DNA of 50,664 nucleotides from Alphaproteobacteria bacterium (GTDB taxonomy: Bacteria; Pseudomonadota; Alphaproteobacteria; Bin95): the NCBI GenBank assembly GCA_030833925.1, contig JAURGE010000016.1, positions 1 to 50,664 of the forward strand, given 5' to 3'. Positions within the stretch are counted from its first letter, which is position 1; every line of letters begins with the position of its first letter. The notes under the pieces were generated by a model, which saw nothing but the letters and a program-made list of their open reading frames with translations, ran no database searches and was not told the DNA's origin. Below, in pieces: positions 1 to 8,422 of the stretch. The position numbers and the translations under genes were made by a program.

Positions 1-79
1 ACCTCTTAAACGGGTCCATCGCTGTCTTTCTGCTCTGGCGCGCAAAAAGGCTTCTAATAAAACCAACGACAAAGGCAAT

Positions 80-1729
80 TTAGCTCTTTTCGCGCAACTC
101 CACTCGCCTAATTTTTCCACTGATAGTCTTTGGTAATTCTGAAACAAACTCGATTTGCCTTGGGTACTTATAAGGAGCGGTCAGGTTCTTGCAAAAATCC
201 TGAATATTTTGCGCTAACTCAGGGCTTCCATTATGGCCACGTGCGAGAATTATATAGGCTTTAACCACCTGACCTCTTGTTGGGTCGGGTGCTCCAATCA
301 CGGCGCTCTCAGCAACAGCTGGGTGCTCAAGCAACGCGCTTTCTACTTCAAATGGGCTGATGCGATATCCTGCTGAAGAAATTAGGTCATCGGCTCGACC
401 AATGAACCATAGATATCCACCCTCGTCTTTCTGGGCAGTGTCCCCAGTGTAGTACCAGCCGTTTCTAAAAGCGTCCTGGTCAATCCCACCCTCCGCCTTT
501 AGATAGCCTTCGAAGAGGCCAGGGGGCCAGATCCCATCTGCCGTGTCAGTCCGAACCGCGATGTGTCCAACTTCTCCGGGTGGTAGCCGGTTGCCTTCCT
601 CGTCAACTACATCAACGTCAAGCCCTGGAACTGGTTGGCCCATAGACCCAAATTTAGTTTTTTGGCCTGGAAAATTTGCAACGATGTTAATCGTTTCTGT
701 TTGGCCATAACCATCCGCAATAACCGTTCCCGTATGCTCTTCCCAGTATCGTATAACTTCTGGGTTAAGCGGTTCCCCCGCTCCCATGCAACGGCGTAGG
801 CTGGAGAGATCGTATTGTTTCAAGTCAGTTTGTGCGAACATCCGGTACGCAGTCGGGGGGGCGCAGAAAGTGGTGACCTTGAAGTCACGGATCAGATTTA
901 AGTGCTGATCTACATCTAACCCTTTGCCATCAAAAAGAATAATTGTGGAGCCAAGCAGTAGCTGAGGAAATAGCATCCCCCAAGCAGCCTTTGCCCATCC
1001 CGTATCGGTCAGTGTCCAGTGGATGTCTTCTTCCCGGAGGTCCATCCAAAAAAGGCCGGTTGCTGCGTGCGCAAGACCATAGCCAAAATCTCTAGGCACC
1101 ATCTTCGGAAGGGCGGTAGTGCCTGATGTAAAATATGCCATCATCATATCTGTCGACTTGAACGGGCCAACGCTGGCAACGTCAATATCAGGGTTCTCGG
1201 CTTCGCATAGTGTGTGAAAATCAAGCCATTCCTTGCCAAGGTTTTCTGAGCCAACCACAATTAGATGCTTAAGTGTTGGGCATTCATCCCTTATGGCGTC
1301 TACTTTTTCAGTGTGCTCTGCCGTGACGATAACTGCCTTGGCGCCAGATTGTTGAACCCGGTAGGCGATGTCTTTTGCGGTTAATAAGTTTGTGCCTGGC
1401 ATCGAGACAACGCCAAGTTTCATGCAACCAAAAAGAACCCCATACCATTCTGGAATGCGTCCAATAACGACGCAGGCAAAATCTCCTTTACGAAGACCAA
1501 GGTTTCTTAAAGCGTTGGCAAATTGGCCAGATTGACGGGAGAGATCCGCGTATGACACTTCACGGTGTGTTTTGCCATTCGGTTCGATCGCAATGAGGGC
1601 GGTCTTATTGGCTGCTACTGCTCGTGCATCTATAACATCGTAAGCGAAATTAAATTCTGAGGGGATTGGCAGTTTGTAGGAGTGTTTGGCGAGGTTGTAG
1701 TCGCGTTCAATATGGCTGAGTTCGATCAT
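80..1729 (-). CDS. Medium-chain/aromatic acyl-CoA synthetase (AMP-forming, ACSM-like)
   Basis: Activates a carboxylic acid to its acyl-CoA through an acyl-adenylate, in the cytoplasm. The P-loop-like A3 motif reads TSGTTALPK. A YGQTE motif, a YTGDTA motif and the C-terminal PKTISGKIRR segment with the catalytic lysine mark a full-length ANL-family enzyme of 549 residues. The layout (HWTLTDTGWAK, GAGEPLNPE) is that of the medium-chain acyl-CoA synthetase/benzoate-CoA ligase branch. I start at the ATG at 1729 because GGGAGA lies 7 bases upstream; a TTG 21 bases earlier has no ribosome site. It lies 41 bases downstream of the thioesterase gene on the same strand, so the pair is probably one operon that makes and drains acyl-CoA. 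The substrate cannot be read from sequence. Confidence 0.9.
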   Translation of the reverse strand: MIELSHIERDYNLAKHSYKLPIPSEFNFAYDVIDARAVAANKTALIAIEPNGKTHREVSYADLSRQSGQFANALRNLGLRKGDFACVVIGRIPEWYGVLFGCMKLGVVSMPGTNLLTAKDIAYRVQQSGAKAVIVTAEHTEKVDAIRDECPTLKHLIVVGSENLGKEWLDFHTLCEAENPDIDVASVGPFKSTDMMMAYFTSGTTALPKMVPRDFGYGLAHAATGLFWMDLREEDIHWTLTDTGWAKAAWGMLFPQLLLGSTIILFDGKGLDVDQHLNLIRDFKVTTFCAPPTAYRMFAQTDLKQYDLSSLRRCMGAGEPLNPEVIRYWEEHTGTVIADGYGQTETINIVANFPGQKTKFGSMGQPVPGLDVDVVDEEGNRLPPGEVGHIAVRTDTADGIWPPGLFEGYLKAEGGIDQDAFRNGWYYTGDTAQKDEGGYLWFIGRADDLISSAGYRISPFEVESALLEHPAVAESAVIGAPDPTRGQVVKAYIILARGHNGSPELAQNIQDFCKNLTAPYKYPRQIEFVSELPKTISGKIRRVELREKS

Positions 1730-1770
1730 CGCTGGGTCTCCCGATGCCAATTTCAGGTGAGGATTTTGCC

Positions 1771-2190
1771 TTAACTTTCGCGTTCCTGGAAGCGGTCTGG
1801 GTCACCTTCAGCAACACGCCTTGTCATGAAAGTCCCAAGCGCAGTTGCGCAATGGAGGCCAGTATCTGTCATCACATCGCAAGAAACGACAATTGACCGA
1901 CTGCCCGCACGAATAACAGTGGCGGTTGCCGTTAGACGTTTGCCTTTAGCGCCCGTAAGATAATTTACCTTAAGCTCTTGAGTTGCAACGAGCCGTTTTC
2001 TTGTGTCGTAGTTGCCGCCGCCAGCAGCCGTGCCCATGGCAACGTCAACTAACGAGGCGACTACTCCACCGTGGGCAACACCACGGACGTTCATTTTGTC
2101 TTCATCCAGATCTAAGGAAACGACAGCCACCTGATCAGTCATTTTCTCGTAGTTAAGGCCAAGCCATTTTCTAAAACCAACGTCAGGCAC
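1771..2190 (-). CDS. PaaI-family hotdog thioesterase
   Basis: A 139-residue single hotdog domain with the VAHGGVVASLVDVAMG helix of the PaaI/YbgC-like acyl-CoA thioesterases, followed by the VNYLTGAKG and VSCDVMTDTG strands. It probably hydrolyses aryl- or medium-chain acyl-CoA in the cytoplasm and would release CoA from dead-end products of the adjacent synthetase. The start codon is GTG with AAAGGA about 9 bases upstream; an internal ATG at residue 17 would remove part of the first strand. It leads the two-gene operon with the synthetase. The substrate is unknown. Confidence 0.85.
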   Translation of the reverse strand: MPDVGFRKWLGLNYEKMTDQVAVVSLDLDEDKMNVRGVAHGGVVASLVDVAMGTAAGGGNYDTRKRLVATQELKVNYLTGAKGKRLTATATVIRAGSRSIVVSCDVMTDTGLHCATALGTFMTRRVAEGDPDRFQERES

Positions 2191-2420
2191 CTTTTCGATT
2201 CCTTTAATTTTCCAAAACAGATTATTTGAATTTTACGAATGTAGGAGTTTGAGTGCGAGATCAGACGTTCTCGCCATAACTGCCAAGTTAAGGTTGTTTT
2301 GAACCTAGGTTAAGCGGCTAAAATAAACCATATCTTTGTTTGCTTGCCTTTCCTGCTCGGGAGAGGCATGACCATACTTATAAATACAATCGTCTTTAGA
2401 TTTCTTTGTAGGCGGAATAG

Positions 2421-2453
2421 AATTCTCGATAATCGTTTTCTCTTGGGAGAATT
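2421..2453 (+). promoter_or_regulatory. Inverted repeat overlapping the cupin ribosome-binding site
   Basis: AATTCTC (2421-2427) and GAGAATT (2447-2453) are perfect 7-base complements separated by 19 bases. The right arm overlaps the GGGAGA ribosome-binding site at 2445-2450, just before the ATG at 2457. In mRNA this could mask the ribosome site; in DNA it could be an operator. The repeat is seen directly, its function is inferred. Confidence 0.35.
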
Positions 2454-2456
2454 GTC

Positions 2457-2960
2457 ATGACTTATACACTCGACCAGTTTGCGGCTGACTGTCGTGCTGC
2501 CCTCAAAACCGATTCCGGTGTGGTTGGACAAGGCAAGGTTGTTGAGTGCGTTGAGAAGGCACTTAAAGATGAGGCATTTGTCGAGAAATATTTGGGCAGT
2601 GCCACTGCCGACCGTGAGATAATCTATCAGGACCCAGAGCTTGGTTTTTGTATTTGTGCACACTCATACAGCGATGCCAGGCAAGGTTATCCGCATGATC
2701 ATGGCCCCACCTGGGCGATTTATGGTCAGGCTGTTGGTGAGACCAGCATGACTGATTGGAAGATGGTCCAACCTCCAAAGGGTGACGAGCCAGGTCTCGT
2801 GGAAAAGACTGCAACATACGTCATGAAGCCAGGTGATGCCCATCACTATCCGGTTGGTGCTATCCATGCGCCCTACCGTGCTGGGCCAACTAAACTGATT
2901 CGTATTGAAGGCTGTGACGCTTCAAAGGTAACGCGTACCCCCTTGAAGGCAGTGTCCTAA
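2457..2960 (+). CDS. Cupin / cysteine-dioxygenase-like metal-binding protein, unknown substrate
   Basis: A 167-residue protein with a double-stranded beta-helix pattern. H80 and H82 (YPHDHG) form the first cupin metal motif. The second is the PGDAHHYPVGAIH segment around residues 125-137, with H137 the likely third metal ligand. This His triad is typical of non-haem iron cupins such as thiol dioxygenases, but similarity to a named enzyme is not strong enough to give a reaction. No signal peptide is present, so it is cytosolic. It has a strong GGGAGA ribosome site and stands alone between a divergent acyl-CoA operon and uup. A possible hairpin overlaps the ribosome site. Confidence 0.75.
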   Translation: MTYTLDQFAADCRAALKTDSGVVGQGKVVECVEKALKDEAFVEKYLGSATADREIIYQDPELGFCICAHSYSDARQGYPHDHGPTWAIYGQAVGETSMTDWKMVQPPKGDEPGLVEKTATYVMKPGDAHHYPVGAIHAPYRAGPTKLIRIEGCDASKVTRTPLKAVS

Positions 2961-3010
2961 ACCGGCATACCGGGCAACGAAAACTCTTCGCTGCCCTTCC
3001 GGATTCTATA

Positions 3011-4828
3011 ATGGCTGAGCCGCCGATCATCGCCCTTCGCGACGTAAGCCTTGGCTTTGGTCCAGATCCTTTATTTTCTGGAATTGAATTCCAGTTGTTG
3101 CCAGGCGAACGGGCAACTCTTGTTGGCCGAAATGGTTGTGGCAAGACCACCATCATGAAGTTGTTGGCCGGGGCTATAGAGCCAGATGCAGGCGAACGTT
3201 TTCTGCAGCCTGGGACGCGTGTCGCTTGGCTTCCCCAGGAGCCTGTTTTTGAGGCGAAAGAAACAGCTTGGGACCATGTATCATCGGCAGACCCCGATAA
3301 CCCTCCGGAAGACTATGAGATCAGTGCGGCGCTCGATCGCTTTGGCATCAGAAAACTTGCATCACGTGAGGCTGGCTCACTCTCTGGTGGTGAGGCACGA
3401 AAGGTTAGTCTAGCGCGTGCTCTAATCCGTCCACCCGATATTCTTTTGCTGGATGAACCAACAAACCATCTCGATCTTAACGCTATCCAGGATTTAGAGG
3501 ATTTTATCCTATCTTTTGGAGGCGCGTTGGTAGTGATAAGTCACGACCGTGCTTTTTTGGACGCCGTGACGCAGCGCTTATTTTGGCTTGAGCGAGGAAT
3601 TTTAAGAACGGCCAAGAAACGCTTTCACGAGTTTGACAGCTGGGTCGAGCAAATTTTTGAGGAAGAGGCGAGGGCTGCAGAGAAGCTCGACGCCAAGTTG
3701 GCTCAAGAAAAACGCTGGCTGCTAAGAGGTGTAACAGCCAGGCGGAAAAGAAACCAAGGGCGTCTTAGCCGCTTGCATGACATGCGTGATGCCCGGTCTG
3801 CTCTTTTAGGTAAGCCACGCCGGCCGGACTTAAAGATCAGCGAGGGCGAAGCGAAGTCACGAATGGCAATCGAGGCAAAAGGCCTTCAAGCAGTGATTCC
3901 TGATGGCGCTGGAGGACAGCGGGTACTCTTTGAAGGTTTCAATACGCGTATCCTTAAAGGAGACCGAATTGGAGTTATAGGCCCCAATGGAGCAGGTAAG
4001 ACGACTCTAATAAGGATGCTGACAGGCGATTTAGAGCCTCATGGAGGCAAAGTCCAAGTCGCGAAAACACTGGAAACAGCTTATTTTGATCAAAAGCGTG
4101 TTGGTCTCGATCCCAGTGAAACGCTTTGGCGCTGGATGTGCCCAATGGGAGGAGACCAGGTGATGGTCCGAGGGCGCCCACGGCATGTCGTTGGGTACCT
4201 GAAGGATTTTAATTTTGATGTGGATCAGGTTAAGAGTCCAATTGCTACCCTTTCAGGCGGTGAACGGAACCGGCTTTTACTAGCAAAGCTGCTCGCGCGT
4301 CCTACCGACCTTATGGTCCTGGATGAGCCCACTAATGATCTTGACATGGACACTCTTGATCTACTTGAGGAAGCGCTAGGGGAATTTGGTGGAACGTTAA
4401 TAATCGTTTCCCACGATCGCGACTTTTTGGACCGCACAGTTGCAAGTATCATCGCCCTTGAAGGCGACGGTAAGGCGCGGGAGTTCGTTGGTGGGTACCA
4501 GGATTATGTCCGCCAACGAAATGAGCGTGGAGAGGTTCCTCGTACGTCTGGCGAGAATAGGCAAAAGGCAGTTCAAAAACCTCGCGCTGAGCGCGATGGC
4601 CTTAGCTTCAAAGAACAGTATGAGTTCGATGAATTGCCTTCCAGAATTGCTAAATTGGAGCACGACATAGCTAGAATTGAAGAGGCTCTCGGAAAACCCG
4701 ATGCCTATGCACGGGACCCGGACCGTTATTCCAAGCTGACAGACTGGTTGGTTAAATCAAGAGATGATTTGGAGGCGGCAGAGGAACGATGGCTTATCCT
4801 CTCTGAAAAGTCTGAAAGAGTAGCGTAA
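3011..4828 (+). CDS. uup: ABC-F family ATPase Uup
   Basis: A soluble tandem ABC ATPase of 605 residues without membrane segments. The first cassette has GRNGCGKTT, LSGGEARK and LLLDEPTNHLD. The second has GPNGAGKTT, LSGGERNR and MVLDEPTNDLD. Between them is the charged linker typical of ABC-F ribosome-binding factors, and the C-terminus carries the alpha-helical coiled coil (FKEQYEFDELPSRIAKLE) that distinguishes Uup. Family members act on ribosomes, and Uup also influences branched DNA intermediates. The stop codon overlaps the start of the downstream amidase (TAATG), so the two are translationally coupled. Confidence 0.92.
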   Translation: MAEPPIIALRDVSLGFGPDPLFSGIEFQLLPGERATLVGRNGCGKTTIMKLLAGAIEPDAGERFLQPGTRVAWLPQEPVFEAKETAWDHVSSADPDNPPEDYEISAALDRFGIRKLASREAGSLSGGEARKVSLARALIRPPDILLLDEPTNHLDLNAIQDLEDFILSFGGALVVISHDRAFLDAVTQRLFWLERGILRTAKKRFHEFDSWVEQIFEEEARAAEKLDAKLAQEKRWLLRGVTARRKRNQGRLSRLHDMRDARSALLGKPRRPDLKISEGEAKSRMAIEAKGLQAVIPDGAGGQRVLFEGFNTRILKGDRIGVIGPNGAGKTTLIRMLTGDLEPHGGKVQVAKTLETAYFDQKRVGLDPSETLWRWMCPMGGDQVMVRGRPRHVVGYLKDFNFDVDQVKSPIATLSGGERNRLLLAKLLARPTDLMVLDEPTNDLDMDTLDLLEEALGEFGGTLIIVSHDRDFLDRTVASIIALEGDGKAREFVGGYQDYVRQRNERGEVPRTSGENRQKAVQKPRAERDGLSFKEQYEFDELPSRIAKLEHDIARIEEALGKPDAYARDPDRYSKLTDWLVKSRDDLEAAEERWLILSEKSERVA

Positions 4829-5535
4829 TGTTGGAGCATCCATCGCCCAACCACGATGAAAGACCTCCTGAAAGCCGCATAGAGCTCCTAATTCTGCACC
4901 ATACTGGCATGTCTACAGGAGCGGCTGCCCTAAGTAGGTTGTGTGACCCTAAATCTAAAGTGTCTAGTCATTATCTGGTCGAAGAGGATGGACAGATTTT
5001 CAACCTTGTCTCAGATGAGCGACGGGCCTGGCATGCAGGGCAATCTTTTTGGGCTGGAAGACGACATCTCAACGACACTTCAATTGGTGTGGAAATTGTT
5101 AATCCTGGACATGAATTTGGCCTTAAGCATTTCCCAGAGGCTCAGATTGAAGCGGTAATTACTTTGTCGCAGAATTTGATGGCTACCCATTCTATTTCAG
5201 CCAGCAGTGTCCTTGCCCATAGTGATGTTGCACCGCGGCGGAAACGTGATCCAGGAGAGCTTTTTCCCTGGGAACGCTTGGCTGCGGCTGGTGTTGGGTT
5301 GTGGCCAGATATTGTGTCTAACCGTCGCCAAGGACAACGGCCTGGTCTGATTGAAGCACAGCGTATGCTTGCCAAATGGGGATATGCTTGTCCTGAAACC
5401 GGTGCCATGGACCAGGATACTCTTGCTTGCATTGCCGCCTTTCAACGCCGCTATCGCCCTTCTCGGGTTGATGCTCTTTTTGACGTCGATTGTGCTGAGC
5501 GTTTAGGCTCTCTTCTGGCAATGCGTGATATATAA
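4828..5535 (+). CDS. N-acetylmuramoyl-L-alanine amidase (Amidase_2) with peptidoglycan-binding domain
   Basis: A 235-residue protein. Residues about 18-145 form a zinc-dependent Amidase_2/AmpD domain: LILHHT supplies the first histidine ligand (H24/H25), the core motif SIGVEIVNPG follows, and LAHSDVAPRRKRDPG supplies the second His and the Asp/Lys region. Residues about 170-230 form a PG_binding_1 domain (EAQRMLAKWGY ... CIAAFQRRYRP). It cleaves the bond between MurNAc and L-alanine, in muropeptide recycling or wall turnover. No N-terminal signal peptide or lipobox is visible, which favours a cytoplasmic AmpD-like role over the exported AmiD type. Its start overlaps the end of uup by one base. 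Confidence 0.88.
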   Translation: MLEHPSPNHDERPPESRIELLILHHTGMSTGAAALSRLCDPKSKVSSHYLVEEDGQIFNLVSDERRAWHAGQSFWAGRRHLNDTSIGVEIVNPGHEFGLKHFPEAQIEAVITLSQNLMATHSISASSVLAHSDVAPRRKRDPGELFPWERLAAAGVGLWPDIVSNRRQGQRPGLIEAQRMLAKWGYACPETGAMDQDTLACIAAFQRRYRPSRVDALFDVDCAERLGSLLAMRDI

Positions 5536-5542
5536 AATCCTC

Positions 5543-6886
5543 TTAAAGCTTCCAATCTCCTATCGAAGCCTTCGGTAAGCCCAGATGATCTCTTAGCGTA
5601 GATCCAGAATATTCTTTGCGGTAAAGCCCGCGGCGCTGAAGCTCTGGCACAACATGAGTAACGAAGTCCTCAAAGCTGCCTGGTAGCCAGGAGGGGCCAA
5701 TTACAAAGCCATCACAAGCCGGCGTCGTGAACCATTCCTCCATAATATCCGCTATCTCTTTTGGACCTCCAACCCACGCATGGTTCAACCTTCCACGTTG
5801 GGTGACCTCCATAAAGTCTCGAGGTGTAGGATTTGGGTATCCTGCCTGAACAACTCGATCTCTCATTGTTTGCATGCCTGAGACGCCAGCCATTTCCGCG
5901 TCCGTGAAGGGTTCGTCTAAACCTTTTTTACCAAAGTCATAGTTCAATGCTTCTGATAAAAGCGAAAGCTGATCTATCTCGTTTGGAAGCGTGTCATAAA
6001 GAGCTCTCTTATCCTCAGCTTCAGTCTTGGTTGCTGCAGCTACAGGGAAGCCGAGCGCTGCGATCTTCATACTGTTCGGGTCGCGCCCGTTAGCTTCAGC
6101 GGCAGACTTTAAATTATTATATGCGGCTGTCGCAGCGGGGAGATGTGGCGGTGCCGTAAAAAGGAGTTCTCCCCAACGTGCAGCAAATTTTTGGCCCCTT
6201 CCACTTGCACCCGCCTGCATGATGACTGGTCTACCTTGCGGCGAGCGCGGAACGGTAAATGGGCCGCGAGTCTGAAAATAATTACCCTTATGATCAATTC
6301 GGCGAACACTTCCAGGTCTGGCGAAGAGACCTTTTTCTTTGTCTAAAATGATTGCGTCATCGTCCCAGCTATCCCAATGACCGAGAACAGCCTCCATGAA
6401 ATCATCGGCCATATCATAGCGATTATCATGGGCGATAACGCCTTCGAGACCCATATTTTTGGCTTCATTATCATTGACTGAGGTGACGACATTCCATGCT
6501 GCTCTGCCTCCCAGCATGAGGTCTACCGTTTGGAAAAGGCGGGCTACATGAAAAGGTTGGAAGTAAGTTGTTGAATAGGTGGCGCCCAAACCCAAGTGCT
6601 TGCAGCCCAAACCCATAGCCATCATCACTGTTGCTGCATCCATTTTTACAGCGCGTATGCCATGCTCAACTGTATGGGCATGGTCGCCAGTATACATGTC
6701 GGGCATCGCAAGCCTGTCGTCAAAAAAGGCAACATCAAATCGACCATGCTCTAAAATTTGGGCAAGATGTTGGTAATAAGCTGCAGATGTGAAGTCGGGT
6801 CGCGCGTCAGGGTGCCGCCAAGCTGCGGGGATAGTGGTGCAGTTTTGAGCCTGCATGAACGCTACAAGGTGGATTTGACGCTTCAT
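5543..6886 (-). CDS. LLM flavin-dependent monooxygenase, NtaA/SnaA/DszA family
   Basis: A 447-residue bacterial-luciferase-like oxygenase. Family signatures are the N-terminal FMQAQNCTTIPAAWRHP segment, FDVAFFDDRLA, STTYFQPFHVARLF, GGRAAWNVVTS and the PVIMQAGASGRGQ flavin-binding loop. Members use FMNH2 delivered by a separate reductase to oxygenate compounds such as nitrilotriacetate, dibenzothiophene sulfone or pristinamycin. No reductase gene is present nearby, so FMNH2 must come from elsewhere. Its ATG overlaps the stop of the upstream amidase gene (ATGA), which makes the two coupled and suggests sequential attack on one amide- or N-heterocycle-type substrate. It is convergent with the muramoyl amidase gene, with a 7-base gap. 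Confidence 0.9.
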   Translation of the reverse strand: MKRQIHLVAFMQAQNCTTIPAAWRHPDARPDFTSAAYYQHLAQILEHGRFDVAFFDDRLAMPDMYTGDHAHTVEHGIRAVKMDAATVMMAMGLGCKHLGLGATYSTTYFQPFHVARLFQTVDLMLGGRAAWNVVTSVNDNEAKNMGLEGVIAHDNRYDMADDFMEAVLGHWDSWDDDAIILDKEKGLFARPGSVRRIDHKGNYFQTRGPFTVPRSPQGRPVIMQAGASGRGQKFAARWGELLFTAPPHLPAATAAYNNLKSAAEANGRDPNSMKIAALGFPVAAATKTEAEDKRALYDTLPNEIDQLSLLSEALNYDFGKKGLDEPFTDAEMAGVSGMQTMRDRVVQAGYPNPTPRDFMEVTQRGRLNHAWVGGPKEIADIMEEWFTTPACDGFVIGPSWLPGSFEDFVTHVVPELQRRGLYRKEYSGSTLRDHLGLPKASIGDWKL

Positions 6887-8280
6887 CTAAAGGCTCCTGG
6901 GACGGGAATCTCCCAACCTGATGCCTTTTCATATCCCCAAGCGGCCCTAAGCGCTAATGGCTCTGAACCGTAAGCAGCAATAAATTGAGCAGATAATGGC
7001 AAACCACCAGTGGAGAAGCCAATCGGTGCAGCGCAAGCGCACATCTCCGCCATGTTGACGGCCCTGGTGAAAAGTGCCGGCGTCCCTTTTTGATCTATTT
7101 CAGAGACTACGGGAGCAGGTTCAGTAGTTGTTGGCGTTAATAAAACATCAACGTTCGCCATAGCCTCATGAAACGCCTTTATTAGTCGCTGCTGCTCACG
7201 CTTTGCCAGCACATAGTCCTTTGCTGCAGTCCCGCGGGCACTAGCAAGTCGAGCACGGACGTCCTCGTCTAATGGCGATGCAAGGTCATCGACTAGATGG
7301 CTATAGTGCGCGTAACCCTCTGCGTGGATTATGTGTCCGACTGGTCCTGCTAGATCTTTGATTGGCACGGGCAGCTCTATATTTGTTACATGGGCACCGG
7401 CAGCTTCGCATACTTTCAGAGCTGCATCATAAGCATTGAGTATTTCGGGGCTGACTCCTTCCCGATCACGGTCAGGCATCACGCCTATTCGCATCCCTTG
7501 AAGCCCTAGTCTCATTTCGGGAAGTGGATCGCGATATTGCGGACGATAAGTCAAAAGGTCATTTGGATCGGGTCCCTGAAGAGCATTGTAAAGCAGAGCT
7601 GCGTCTTCAACAGAACGAGTCATTGGACCAGGGGTGTCTAGGCTTTCGGCAAGGGGTAGGACGCCATGAACGCTAAACCTACCAAGAGACGTTTTGAGGC
7701 CGAAATGGCCGTTCCAAGCCGCTGGCAAGCGAACACTACCACCGGTATCCGTTCCTATAGCAGTCGTAGTTAGGCCAGCCGCTACGGCAACTCCTGATCC
7801 TGAGGATGAGCCTCCTGGCGCACGATGAGTGTCGCTATCCCAAGGGTTCCAAGGGGTGCCCATACGCTGGTTTGTTCCCCAACCACCCATTGCAAACTCG
7901 ACGGTATGTGTTTTACCGATAATGATCATTCCCGCTGCTAAAGCTCGTTCAGCTATAGTTGCGGTATATGTGCTGAGCCGCCCAGCGTTAGCAGCAGTAC
8001 CCCCTCGGGTTTCGCGGCCTTTGATTTCACAAAGATCTTTCAGTGCGATTGTTACACCGTGCAATGGGCCTATGCGCCAGCCACGTTGTATCGCATCAGT
8101 GGCACAGGCTGCAGCCTGCCTAGCATCTTCCGCATATACTTCTGTAAAAGCGCTAAGCTTCTCTCCGTGTTTTGCTATGCGGTTCAGTTGTGCTTCTAAG
8201 ACGTCTGACGGTGTCAGCGCACCTGCATCGAAAGCAGCTGCAAGTGAGTGTGCTGGAAGGAATGCGGGATCGGTTACCAT
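6883..8280 (-). CDS. Amidase-signature (AS) family amidohydrolase
   Basis: A 465-residue cytosolic hydrolase with the Ser-cisSer-Lys triad. K81 lies in VTIALKDL, the Gly/Ser-rich signature GGSSSGSG spans about residues 156-163, and the nucleophile S182 is in TDTGGSVR. The family cleaves carboxamides to acid and ammonia; relatives include GatA, but GatB and GatC are absent here and the neighbour is a monooxygenase, so a catabolic amidase is more likely. It is the first gene of a two-gene operon, translationally coupled to the LLM monooxygenase. A perfect 15-bp palindrome lies 33 bases upstream of the start and may control the operon. The substrate is unknown. Confidence 0.9.
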   Translation of the reverse strand: MVTDPAFLPAHSLAAAFDAGALTPSDVLEAQLNRIAKHGEKLSAFTEVYAEDARQAAACATDAIQRGWRIGPLHGVTIALKDLCEIKGRETRGGTAANAGRLSTYTATIAERALAAGMIIIGKTHTVEFAMGGWGTNQRMGTPWNPWDSDTHRAPGGSSSGSGVAVAAGLTTTAIGTDTGGSVRLPAAWNGHFGLKTSLGRFSVHGVLPLAESLDTPGPMTRSVEDAALLYNALQGPDPNDLLTYRPQYRDPLPEMRLGLQGMRIGVMPDRDREGVSPEILNAYDAALKVCEAAGAHVTNIELPVPIKDLAGPVGHIIHAEGYAHYSHLVDDLASPLDEDVRARLASARGTAAKDYVLAKREQQRLIKAFHEAMANVDVLLTPTTTEPAPVVSEIDQKGTPALFTRAVNMAEMCACAAPIGFSTGGLPLSAQFIAAYGSEPLALRAAWGYEKASGWEIPVPGAFR

Positions 8281-8312
8281 GGTTTGCTCCTCAACTGGAC
8301 CGCTTAGGGTTC

Positions 8313-8327
8313 CGCGTCATTGACGCG
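8313..8327. promoter_or_regulatory. Perfect 15-bp palindrome, candidate operator
   Basis: CGCGTCA-T-TGACGCG is a perfect inverted repeat with a one-base centre, placed between the divergent amidase operon (-, starts at 8280) and the TPR gene (+, starts at 8423). Its length, symmetry and place just upstream of a catabolic operon are what a dimeric repressor such as a GntR, MarR or TetR protein would need. No regulator gene lies nearby to pair it with. Confidence 0.45.
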
Positions 8328-8422
8328 CGGTCAAGATCCAGTCTTTGACTAGCATTACATTGGAACTACTTTGAAAGAAGACACATTTATTAAAAGACCC
8401 TAGTTTTAGGATATGTTGTCGT

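Noticed and set aside
1-83. A plus-strand open frame from base 3 to a stop at 81-83, with a hydrophobic stretch then KRLLIK, like the end of a membrane protein
   Set aside because: Only 26 codons are visible, and the opposite strand gives an equally hydrophobic peptide, so neither can be supported without the sequence to the left.
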